NCBI GenBank assembly: GCA_964036195.1 | Contig: OZ038456.1 | Location: forward strand, 14,632,001 to 14,696,000 | Direction of reading: 5' to 3' | Source: Sphaerolaimus hirsutus | Taxonomy: Eukaryota; Nematoda; Chromadorea; Monhysterida; Sphaerolaimidae | DNA length: 64,000 bases | Part shown: one piece after another, positions 54,145 to 64,000 of the stretch | Position numbering within the stretch: the first letter of the stretch is position 1 | Layout of the letters: each line of letters begins with the position of its first letter | Notes under the pieces: generated by a model | What the model was told of the DNA's origin: nothing | The model's database searches: none | Seen by the model: the letters and a program-made list of their open reading frames with translations, nothing else | Made by a program: the position numbers and the translations under genes

Positions 54145-54975
54145 CAGTGGCGTAGACAGGGGGCGGGGGGGGCGGCCGCCGCCCCCCCCCCTTTCCTGGG
54201 TGAGACGTGTAATGTAAGGAAATGTGTTCTCGTGCAACGATTTATGGTTCAAAAATTTTAAGTTTCAAATGTTCAAAAATTTTGCGCGCAACCGCGCATT
54301 TTTGCTTCACATTATGCTGCGATTACAGCTCGGGCGTAAAATTGACTGGGCGTAAAATTGATTTTGGGCATAAAATTGATTACAGATGAATGGATAAAGA
54401 TACAACATTGTTATTTCAGTCAAAGAAAGCTTAGATGCAGACGTTTCTTGTGTCCAAAGCTCATGAGTTTATTTTAATTATACTGGGAGTTATGAATTTT
54501 AGCACAATTTTTCAATTATGCACTGTAGGTTAGGGCGTAAAATTCAACAAATTTGCGCCAAAATTCATAACTTCTAGTACATTACAACGTCGTATGGTTA
54601 TCCGTTCACCTGTAATTAATTTTACGCCCAAAAATCAATTTTACGCCCAGTCAATTTTATGCCCGAGCTGTAATCGCAGCATTACAGGCATTTTTACTTG
54701 CGAATGCACTTGTCGCGATTGCCTCAAGCTGGGTGAAATTGCACTCAATTGTGTCCGTGTCGCTGTATATGTATGCAAAATACATACTTTCACAGCGATC
54801 TGTGGCACCAATTGCGCCATGGCGTGGCGCCTACGAATGACGCCAGCGCCATGACGCAAGTTCCATACTTTTTACAGAGGTCAAATTTCAACGGGGGGGG
54901 GGGGGGGGGGCACGTTCGCCGGGCTTCGTAAACAATCCGCCCCCCCCCCGCTCAAAAATCCTGGCTACGCTACTG
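54145..54975. mobile_element. CAGTGGCGTAG-ended element with nested foldback
   Basis: Starts CAGTGGCGTAGACAGG, ends CCTGGCTACGCTACTG; inner GC-rich part (CGTTCGCCGGGCTTCGTAAACA) matches 59002-59089. Ends of this type are known from hAT elements of many animals. No clear target duplication; interrupted by 54315-54681. Confidence 0.7.
54315..54681. mobile_element. Foldback element with TTA target
   Basis: Ends TGCTGCGATTACAGCTCGGG and complement, TTA on both sides (54312-54314, 54682-54684). Repeated GCGTAAAATTGA phrases in both arms. Sister of 20040-20591. Confidence 0.8.
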
Positions 54976-55665
54976 ATGTCCGAAAGGGGTCTGAAAACTA
55001 TTATAAAACGATACTTTGGCATTTTTGTGTAGGTCTAGTCGATGAAAACGTTTCCCAATTTTTACCGCTCGTTTGAATTTTGTTTGTCAAGCTGAAGAAT
55101 CCATAATTTGGATCCTGCATTTACCAAACGTTTTTATGTGAAATAAAACTAAAATAATAAATTATTCATGTGCCATCGTGGGTATTACAATATAACCATC
55201 AACATAGTTTCTTATTGACACGCTGCACTCTGGAAATTTTTTTCCGCTCTGAATGTTTTGGACAATATTTCCAAATGTTTGTTTTTTTGCACCAAATTTA
55301 CCAATTTGGCAGAAGTATGAAGCAATTTGAAGGATTTGTGAACTTATTGTGGTATCGAATGTACTGGTAGGGTCCTTTACGATAGGAATTTGGAGTACGC
55401 CATCAAATTTTATACTCAGCTGTCCCTCGGCTTAGCTAGGCGTTCATGTATTCCATTGCTAATTTTTCCAATTTGAAATTTAATCAATAAACGCATCGTA
55501 GCGGCGGAAAATAGGACAGAGAAATTCTAACTTAAGACTGTCTCTGCGATCTCTGGCATACACTGCCGATTATTCTACTCACATCCCTTGGCACTGTGCC
55601 AAGTTTTAGCTTTTTTATTAAAACATTTGATTTTTAATTTGCGAAATGTGTGCAGAATCAAAAAA
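54976..55665. other. Upstream region of RPB4
   Basis: AT-rich; holds the RPB4 promoter and 5' UTR. No other gene seen. Confidence 0.4.
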
Positions 55666-58267
55666 ATGCCGTCGGCTCAAACCGAGCAGCCGGAGGAGGA
55701 TGCTACGGAATTGAAGTTTCCCAAAGGTTGGTAGTGAGATTTTTGGATCACCGGGTCAGAAACTTCCAGCGTGTGTTTTGAGTAAAATAGTCTCTCGGCG
55801 TGGCCGGTCGCAGACCCGGTCGAATGTCACGCATTTGAGTTGAGTTGCCATTTTGCAGGGTATTTTACATGAGTTTTGACACTTCTCATGACATTTGACA
55901 TTTTACAGTGTCTGGGACTGGCACCTGTCACTGAAGCGATTTTCTTGGCACTCTCAACGCTCTTGAATTTGAATTATCACATAAAAATTTATCTGGATGT
56001 TTATCGTCGGTATCGCGATTGGGATTCGGGACTAGGGATGTAAAAAGTGCCTGGATTTTTGCGCCGAGACGTAAAAAGCGACTCTGTGTATCGAAGGAAG
56101 ATGGCGCCAATGTCCTCCTTACTCTGTAAAATAACTGGTAAAAATAAAAAAAGTTGCCATTTTCTAGGGTGCGTGAACTATATGATCCACCCAGTGCAGA
56201 CACATTGACAGCGAAATTTTCAAGCAATTTTCACCAGCCACAGTAAATTTCCACACGTCCTGACCAAAACCCGAGCCAATTTCTCAAAACTACAAAATCA
56301 CAATTTTTGGCAACCCTCCAGAATTCGAGTCTGCCGAGCCGCTTCTGATTTCGGAGGTATACCTCCTGTTGGAGCACAGACATGAACAGAGTGAAGAAAT
56401 GGGCGGAGCCGGCGATCCCGGCGACCCATTGGCTCAGGCCGAATCGCATCCCGTTTGTTTTCTTTTTTTTATATTTTTTTCAATGTGAGGAGTTGTGTGA
56501 TGGACTGCAAATTACGGTTCCTAGTGTGGTGACAGTCCCAAGCCGTAAAAAGTCAAATGGCTAATTTCAAGTTTGTCAATTGTCATGTCGAAAGTATCGA
56601 AATCTCAGTAATAAATTTTTTTGTTTGTTTTGATTGAAATTTCTTTTGACATTTGACACTCAAATTTACACATTACACAGCTCAGGGCTGCCCCCTGACA
56701 GAGACCTAAAGCTGCGATCAGACTGCGTTATGTGCCGACAAATAAAAAAGTAAAAAGGTTCCATAAATCCGGAATAAAGTTTCATATCTGCAAGCAAAAA
56801 AAAGTGAAGTATACTCACTAGTTTAGTGTACACACATTCCAAATTTAAGATAAATCGGGCTTTTCGTTCCATAGTTATAAGCATTTGAAAATTTGATCAA
56901 AAAAAGCGAACCGACAACGCAAAATTTTTCAAATGCTTATAACTATGAAACGAAAAGACGATTTATCTGAAATTTGGCATGTGAGTGCACCTCACTAGTG
57001 AGTATATTTCATTGTTTTTTCTCGCAGATATGGAACTTTATTCCGGATTTATGAAACTTTTTCACTTTTTTTTTTGTCGGCACATTTTGCAGTCTGAACG
57101 CAGCTTAACCCCAAAAAACCCAATCCCAGAAAAAAAACAGCTCAACACGTGTTTTTCAGGTGTTCCTGAAAACCTTGGCATACACGAAACAATTGGCCAA
57201 GTTCAAAAACAAGGACACTATTCGAGCAGTGCGCCAATTATTGGCTAGCAGGCCTTTGCATCGATTCGAAGTGGCGCAATTGGGAAATTTGTGTCCCGAT
57301 GGGGCGGAGGAGGCGAAGGCACTCATTCCCAGGTCTGCTAGTTTCGTGGTTGGGACTTGGAGCTAATAGCAGACCCTGTAAAATGCACTGCAAAATGGCA
57401 AAGATCCAGTTAACCCTCAAAGGTCCTGTAAAATGTAAAATGTCATGCAAGGTGTCAGAGTTGCCATTTTTCAGGGCATTTTACATGACTTTTGACACTT
57501 GGCATGGCATTTTACAGGGCACTTTACAGGTCTGGGACCGCCCCCGCCCAGAGGCCAGTTCTGAACCCTCTCAAATGTAAATATGATGATGGCACAGAAA
57601 TTTATCTGGAGGCTACTCACAGGCCTTGTAAAATGACCTGTTGAAGTGTCCAAGCCAATAAAATTTTACATTTTACAGGGTAGTTTACAGTTTTAACACT
57701 TTGCATGACATTTTACATTTGACATGGTCTGCAAATGGCACCAGATGTCATGTAAAATGTCATACAAATTTGACAAAGTATGAAATGTCATGTACAATGT
57801 TCGTCTATTTTGTAGAGAGAACATTGCTTAGCATTTTACACGGTGCAGCGCTGGCTCCGTTTTGTCGAATTCACGTAGGTTGTAAACGTTTTAGCAAAAA
57901 TTGCTGAAATTGAGGCCGTTGGTCACTAATGCACCCATATTTCGGGTAGTCCCATTATTGGATGTTTTATCATTGTCTGCGGCCAGTAAAACGGAATTTT
58001 TACCTTTACACTCACTTTACATTTAACCGTTGCCGGCTCTTACCATTTTACCTGACATTCAAAAATTTGTGTGAGATTTTACGTTTTACAGAAAATTTCA
58101 TGCGCTTTTCAAAATTTACGAACTGCCCGTTTCAGTGTGTTTACGATACCAAAATAATATGAACAAATAAGTTTATTTATTTATTTTTCAGCTTGGAAAA
58201 CAAAATGGAAGATGATGAGTTGGATGAGTTGTTGAAAGATATGCAGAGTAAAAAAACTTTTCAGTGA
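55666..58267 (+). CDS. POLR2D: DNA-directed RNA polymerase II subunit RPB4
   Basis: Four exons in phase: 55666-55726, 56322-56452, 57160-57332, 58192-58267; 146 residues against about 142 in vertebrates. Recognisable blocks are EEDATELKFPKEFESAE, LLISEVYLLLEHR, VFLKTLAYTKQLAKFKN, IRAVRQLL, LHRFEVAQLGNLCP, AEEAKALIPS and the C-terminal EDDELDELLKDMQSKKTFQ. RPB4 pairs with RPB7 to form the stalk of RNA polymerase II, which binds emerging RNA and helps initiation and termination. The central linker (exon 2 end: EEMGGAGDPGDPLAQAESHP) is a lineage-specific glycine/acidic version of the family's variable loop. The second donor (CCC|GTTTGT) is the weakest splice site. Introns carry a foldback transposon (56710-57105) and ACATTTTACA repeats. 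Confidence 0.96.
56710..57105. mobile_element. PIF/Harbinger-like foldback in RPB4 intron 2
   Basis: Ends AGCTGCGATCAGACTGCG and ACGCAGCT, flanked by TAA on both sides (56707-56709, 57106-57108). The arms pair over most of the 396 bases (TTCCATAAATCCGGAATAAAG with its complement). The right end lies 55 bases before exon 3. Confidence 0.8.
57365..57800. repeat. TGTAAAATGTCATGCAAAGTGTC unit clusters in RPB4 intron 3
   Basis: Two inverted clusters, one bounded by GACCCTGTAAAATGC and TTTACAGGTCTGGGACCG, the next by GGCCTTGTAAAATGAC; units alternate TGTAAAATG and TGTCA phrases. Confidence 0.55.
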
Positions 58268-58737
58268 TTTGTGATCTCCGTTTCAATTATAATATGCGCT
58301 TGTATTTTTCATGTGAACTCGTAAATTTGACTGAATAAAAAGTGGAGTTGACTTTTTTTGTTGCTAAATCGTTTTTTCCACCCGATGTGCACCGGCAGCA
58401 CTCGTGTGCAATTTTTGTACCGGCTTGGTAATACGTAAATAACACAAATGCATACTATACAATTAATGTGTGCACAAATAATGTATAACACATGCAAGCG
58501 AATTTGTATGGCGCTACACACACATGGTGCCAGTCCACTGGTTTCCATGTCAATTCAGATTTTAATTGACTGATAGCAGAGCCATTCGCATGTAGGTATA
58601 ACGTTTTTCCCTACCTATACTGTTTTCGGTTCGACAAACATCCAGTGCGTGTGGTTCGTCTCGATATGAGATAACACATCAATATTTTTCGTGGATAGAT
58701 AAACAAATAAAACCCCGCCCATTCGCAGCTACCCTGA
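58268..58737. other. Short RPB4-STRIP intergenic region
   Basis: 470 bases between the RPB4 stop and the STRIP ATG in the same direction. An acceptor-like CCATTCGCAG just before the ATG suggests a 5' UTR intron for STRIP. Confidence 0.45.
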
Positions 58738-61700
58738 ATGTCAAGTTTGACAGATCCTGAAAATCTAGCCGACCCTCCGGCCGCCGAACAAGCGCAAACC
58801 GGGCAAAATGCTGGCGCGGCAACTCCCGAAGGGGGTAAACCCATAAATTTGGTGTCCAATAGTTTGTTGGCACGACGCCAAGGCACCGCTCCAAGATTCA
58901 GAGGGGCAGTTATTGAGAAAATCATGCAGCCGGCCAGTAATGTGGATGATGTGCGTTTGGGTGTATTTTGCGTTTTTGATCGTGTTTGGGTGTGGTCCCC
59001 CCAGTGGCGTAGCCAGGATTTTTGAGCGGGGGGGGGGGGCGGATTGTTTACGGAGCCCGGCGAACGCCCCCCCCCTGGCTACGCCACTGCCCCCCCCCCA
59101 AACGTGTAAATGTTCGTGACATCAAGTGAAGTTAGACATGGAATAGTGCGTAAATAAGTTTATAAGAGATGCTTATACGCACATTGGCTGGGTATTACAT
59201 ACCTACTACACTAACATGTCACGTCTTGTTATTACATGATAGCATGCAGGAATAGAAGCAATAAAAATTCCACAAAAACAATTAAAACAACCAACAATGG
59301 TAATTTGCATGTGAAATTGCGCGCAAACATTGCTAAATACCTAGTGCATAAGTACTATATAAAAAATTGCCAGCGCTTTTTTGTTAAATCCCTATAGCCC
59401 GCCCTTCAAAACCCCTAATGGCACACAAATAAATATCCGCCACAAAATTTCAGGCTCCCAAAGGGGACCCTGGTTCGAATTTGGAACAGCCGCTGGATGG
59501 AACAGCTGGCACGGAGCCAACGGAATTGCATTTTGCATATGCAGATGCGCAGGATTACGCCGCTGAAATAAATGAGCTATTTCCATACGCAGAGTTGGAA
59601 GAGATCGCTGCTACCGCGGCAGCTTTCAATACGGTCGTCGCTTGCGATTTTGAAAAAGATGTTTGTTTGTTTTGTTGTTTTTGTGGGGGGGGTGGGGTTT
59701 GCGGTGGTTGAAAGATTTAGCCCTGATTTTGTTGGTGCCCCCCCCCAAGGACGTAGCAAATGGTGGGGGCTCAAATTTTTTAATTTTGAGCTAATTAAGC
59801 TAATTTCGAGCGATTTTGCCCCAATTTTCACTAAAAATCGATATTTTCCCCCTTTTGACCTCCGACAGGATCGCTTATTTGTGTTATATGTGTAGTTATC
59901 TTAATAAATATCAATTTTGTCGCTTTTCCGTCTTCTATACCTTGAAAAAGCGCATATCGTAATTCCTCAAATGGGTAGTTATTCAAGGTGGTATAGTTAT
60001 TTTTTCGTCAGAATTTTCAGTAAAATGGATGATTAATTTCAAGCAGTGAAATCAATGTTAGTGAACTTGAGCTGCACAATAATATATATTTTTACATGAT
60101 ACCGTATTACCTCGAATTATCCCCCCCCCTTGAATTAACCCCCCCTCGAAATACCCCCCCCCTAAAATTCGGCTGAGGAAATAATAAACCCCCTGGGGGT
60201 ATTTCGAGGTAATACGGTACATGGGTACAGTTATTCGAGGGGGAGTTTTTCAAGGAGGGCTTCTCAAGGATATTTTTACGTTCCCCTGCGAACCCCCCCC
60301 CCCCTCAAACCCCTTAAAAAATTCTACAGTTGTCTGTCCAGATTGTTAAGGGTATAAATTCTACCGCTTTCAAATCACAATGTTGATATAACATGTCGCC
60401 CCTTTCAGCCCGAGGCCAGTTTGCAACCAGTTACATGGACATCGCTGAATAAATCGCAGAAAACTAGCCTGATGCAGTGCATTTTGGACCGTTTGGACTT
60501 AGTCGATCGGGAAAAAAGGGCGGGTGCTTTACGGGCACTCATTTATTTGCTTCTAGGAGCTTTTGTGGATGATGACAACATGTTGAAGGTTCGATTTTGG
60601 ACAATTTTTATTTTTTTTCGCCGTTCAACATTCCGCTTTTCAGGATTTCAATCGGCCAAGGTGCCTGATGACCGCTTACCGCACTGCTCACTTGGCAGCG
60701 AGTTTGGGAGCTTATCAGGTTATTTTATGTTTCCTGTTGTTTACGCTCAACTCTGTCATTCACAACAGTCACACCTAAACCGCCAATACATTTCAAATAA
60801 TCTCCCACATTAAATTCACACAGTCGCTGTGCACTCTGCTGTGTTCCGAACTCGACCAGGCGAGTCCGCAGGCGGCTTGGCACGCTGCCAACAGCGTCGG
60901 CGGCGGCCAATCAGCACACGGACCGAGGTGCGAAATTTTGCTTCGGGAAATGTTGAACTGGGCAATTTTGAGCTACCCGATTCTTTTTTTTTAACTTATT
61001 AAAATACCTATAATTTCACGCTGCCTTATTTCGTGAGTGGAATTTAACGACATAATTCCCTACATAATTTTACGGTGCCGTATAATTGATGTCAGTTGGC
61101 AATTGAATTTTTAATCGAAATTGTGTCAAAACTATTATTGTAAATATGGTTATTCATTAAAGTGAGCAAGTATTTAAATCATAAAAATTTTTCAATCATT
61201 TTAAAAACCCTTGTCTAAAAAAACCATCGGACCAGTCAACCCCGACCTCAGACCCGCCTCTTCAATATCCGCCACCAGCGCGGATGAATACGCCGATCTG
61301 GGCGGAGCCAGCGGCGGACATTTCGGCCAGTCGGGTGGGCGGGGCTTGCATAGACGCGACGTGATTGGCGTGGATGGGAGGAGGGCCAGCGCGACTTTGG
61401 CGGATAATGTCGAGATTAGGTGCCAGGGGGGTTGGAATGTGGAAATGTTTTTTTAATGGCTTTCGTGAAAAATGTGGGATTTTGTGAAAATAAAATTTTT
61501 ATAATAGAAATGAAAAATTAAAATCTCTCAAATGTAAAATAATTTAACATATCATGAACAGAATTCTCAATCATCTTCCATAATTAGGGTTGGCCGGTTT
61601 ATTTGATGAGGATTTTAACAAAACAAAAAACATTTAAAAACCTTTTTTTCCCAAATTTAACCCCTCCCCCGCTCAGAATGGCTTTATCAGCACTATATCT

Positions 61701-64000
61701 GATTGTGGAGGCTGTCCGCAGGCCGTGTACCGAATTACATTTTGAAAAAGAAACACCCAATGAAGTGGGGGGCAGCGAGACATACGAGCATTTTGAGGGC
61801 AATGTGCATTTTGAATTTGAACAGGACGAAATTGTGGAGTTTGAGAGGATGAGAGTGCAGTTTCGGGATGAAATTGGTTGGATACACTTGTTTTTTGGTT
61901 ACTCTGTGGTTATAGGAAAGGAAATACAGATGCTCGTGTTTATCGCTATTCGTGAGTACAGCTTATTGTTGACTGTACGTAAGGGTTGCCAATGGCGACC
62001 CCCATACAGTCCAGCTATTTATCTTTGCTTACCAGACCCCGCGAGCTATCTGAAAAATTCAACGTGAGTTTTACAATTTATGGTATTTATACAGTTTTAC
62101 ATGACTTTTGACAGTTTAAATGACATTTTACATGTTACGGGGTCTGTTAGTTACAGCAGGAATAACAATCTTACTATTATAGGTAAGATTGCCACTGCCT
62201 TATTTTCATTCACAAAATAGTCAAATAGTCACGAATTCATTCACAAATTATGAAATTCATAATAGATATAATAGGTGTAAAAATTCAATACTGTTCCCAT
62301 ATTGTTTACGTGGCTCTGTCAAGAAAAAAGTTGATAAAACCCTTGATCCCTAAAAAATGTCGGCGTCACCTAGACGTTTCTATGCAACTTTCAAGATGCT
62401 TACAGCATCACCTCACAACCACATACCATAATCCCGCGCCAATCACCCAGGGGCGCAAATTTCACCAACGCACGCCAACTCTCTGCCGTTGGTTCTTTTC
62501 AACATGGTGACCGGTTTTTGCGCCGGCACGCACAGTCATTATCCCATGCGCAAAACGCTTCTACTTTTGTGGAAGTGCATACTTTTTTGGCTGGGCGGCT
62601 GGGAAGAGTTGAAGGTTTTGAAGGATCAATTGCGACAGGAGGTTGGTTTGACGAAAATGAATTTTTTGACAATTTTAGCGTGTTCTGAACCGTCTGAAAT
62701 GTCAATAATTTTTTAAATTTTTTAATGTAAAATGTCGAATTTTCAGTGATAATTGTTGTTGTTTTTTAAAGTTTGACATCGAAATTCCAATTAAAATACC
62801 AGACCAATGTTTTACCACAGGCACATCTGGCACCATGCCAACACACGATAACCGTGGCACAGAAACTACATGCCGCACACGCACTGGCTGTGCCAGTGTC
62901 AATTGGCGCCACTGGAGCGTGCGCCATGGCCATGGCGCAAAGCGCACAGGCGCACAAGGCTAAGGTTGGTGATAATTTCTATGGAAATTTTCGGAGTATA
63001 CGTAATTGATATTTACCGTATTACCTCGAGTTATCCCCCCTTGAACAAACCCCATCGAATTAACTCCCCTCAAAATGGGCTGGTGAAATAATACCCCCCT
63101 CCCCCCGAAATACCGCCCCTCTGGAATGATGTATATCATGTATGCAATGTACATGATGTATGTATTACTGCTAATTTGCTTTGCAACTAAATACACATAG
63201 ACTAGTTGTAGCTATCTACGTTTTTATGTCCAAATATATCCTTTTTGGACACATTTATTACCTATTTTTTGGCGACACCCATAGCGCCATGGCGCTTTTT
63301 TCGCAAGTTAGGTTATAAGCGGTAAGACACCTCCCGAGAATCTCCCCAAACAACCCCCCCACCCCCACCTCAACTCAGATAACCCGCCATTTACCGGCTT
63401 TTTGGCGTGACAAAGTCGACGAGTCATCCGACCCAACTTCGGACGCCGATCAACCACCTCAAGCGGGCGTCGGTGAGCTCGAACAGCGCGCCGAACGCGA
63501 ACTAGATAGACAGCATGGACAGGCGCAGGGGGAAGACAACGATGACGAGTCGACCAAAAGTCCATTCGATCCCACTTTGCTGGCCGATGATGATGATGAT
63601 GACAATGGAGAAAATGGTTCGGTTTTGGGTTCATTTAATGGTTGTCTATTCTTATCCCGTGTTGGCATTGCGCCAAAAACTCCCCGGTCTCCAAAAATTG
63701 AACTGCCAGTTCCGATGCGCACTTTTCTATCCTTCCACGAAAATTTTATAATCGTTTCTTCGTTCAGGTTGCATAACGGCCGCGAACGACAGCGGAACGG
63801 AAATGACAGATGACGAGGCGTTTGACGAAGCCACCCCGCAGCCAGTCGGGCTGCAGGTTCGATTTCTGCCGATTTTTATGGGTTTATTTTTGATGAAATT
63901 TTTTCGTGCCGTGAATGATCTTGGGTCAGTTCAACAAATTGGACAATTACAAGAGAGGTATTTAGTAAGTCGCATTGAAATGAAGTTATAAGTGGTATTG
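58738..64000 (+). CDS. STRIP1: Striatin-interacting protein (STRIP1/2, FAM40), 5' part
   Basis: Eleven exons, all in phase: 58738-58950, 59454-59660, 60409-60588, 60644-60718, 60824-60927, 61252-61419, 61677-61876, 62451-62641, 62821-62964, 63379-63616, 63768-63856; 603 residues so far, continuing past the window. Family blocks: [90 protein letters not shown]: the N1221 domain of STRIP proteins. STRIP is a scaffold of the STRIPAK phosphatase-kinase complex. After the N1221 part comes an acidic, low-complexity region ([24 protein letters not shown]), as in other STRIPs. The acceptor of the sixth exon is weak. Animals other than vertebrates usually have one STRIP gene, so STRIP1 versus STRIP2 is not decided. 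Confidence 0.93.
59002..59089. mobile_element. Minimal CAGTGGCGTAG-ended MITE in STRIP intron 1
   Basis: 88 bp: CAGTGGCGTAGCCAGG ... CCTGGCTACGCCACTG with poly-G/poly-C and CGGATTGTTTACGGAGC between. Inserted in a C run, so the target duplication cannot be read. Confidence 0.75.
60100..60219. mobile_element. TACCGTATTAC-variant foldback MITE in STRIP intron 2
   Basis: Ends TACCGTATTACCTCG and CGAGGTAATACGGTA. The change from TTTCC to TTACC is mirrored at the other end, so the ends change together. Confidence 0.7.

Overview
The window is animal (metazoan) nuclear DNA. The genes are split by GT-AG introns that join in phase, and the standard genetic code works throughout. The conserved genes (SRP14, a lamin B receptor/sterol reductase, RPB4, STRIP) are clearly metazoan but quite diverged from vertebrate forms, and the DNA is crowded with small DNA transposons. 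A fast-evolving, highly heterozygous invertebrate fits best; I cannot name the species.

Layout. 1-3291: the 5' part of a Ty3/Gypsy-like retrotransposon on the minus strand (LTR/leader, gag-protease ORF, start of pol in another frame, running off the left edge). 3292-14565 and 17524-26503: two arms of a giant inverted duplication, each holding one intact six-exon gene for a 208-residue secreted von Willebrand factor A (VWA) protein, tail to tail. A 200-base assembly gap (17324-17523) touches the inner end of the right arm, so the duplication may be two haplotypes scaffolded in opposite orientation. Several transposons are present in one arm while the other arm keeps the empty site. 26504-28661: transposon mosaic. 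28695-34361: an intact 1888-codon non-LTR (LINE) polyprotein with an SGNH-esterase-like part, a membrane-spanning part, an APE-type endonuclease, a reverse transcriptase and a C-terminal zinc motif. 34679-36363: a Mutator-like element with a 9-bp target duplication. 36873-37922: a single-exon rhodopsin-like receptor (minus). 37942-41580: hAT-like elements.

41588-64000 is a housekeeping gene cluster: SRP14 (minus) head to head with a lamin B receptor-like gene (plus), then RPB4 (plus) and the 5' part of STRIP1/2 (plus, runs off the right edge). These genes serve unrelated functions (protein targeting, nuclear envelope/sterol reduction, transcription, STRIPAK signalling), and their introns are filled with transposons.

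About a dozen non-autonomous DNA elements can be delimited exactly by target-site duplications: hAT-like with 8 bp, PIF/Harbinger-like with TWA, Tc1/mariner-like with TA, Mutator-like with 9 bp. These boundaries, and the filled/empty pairs between the two arms, are the best supported new observations. No percent identity was computed; all family names come from reading motifs.
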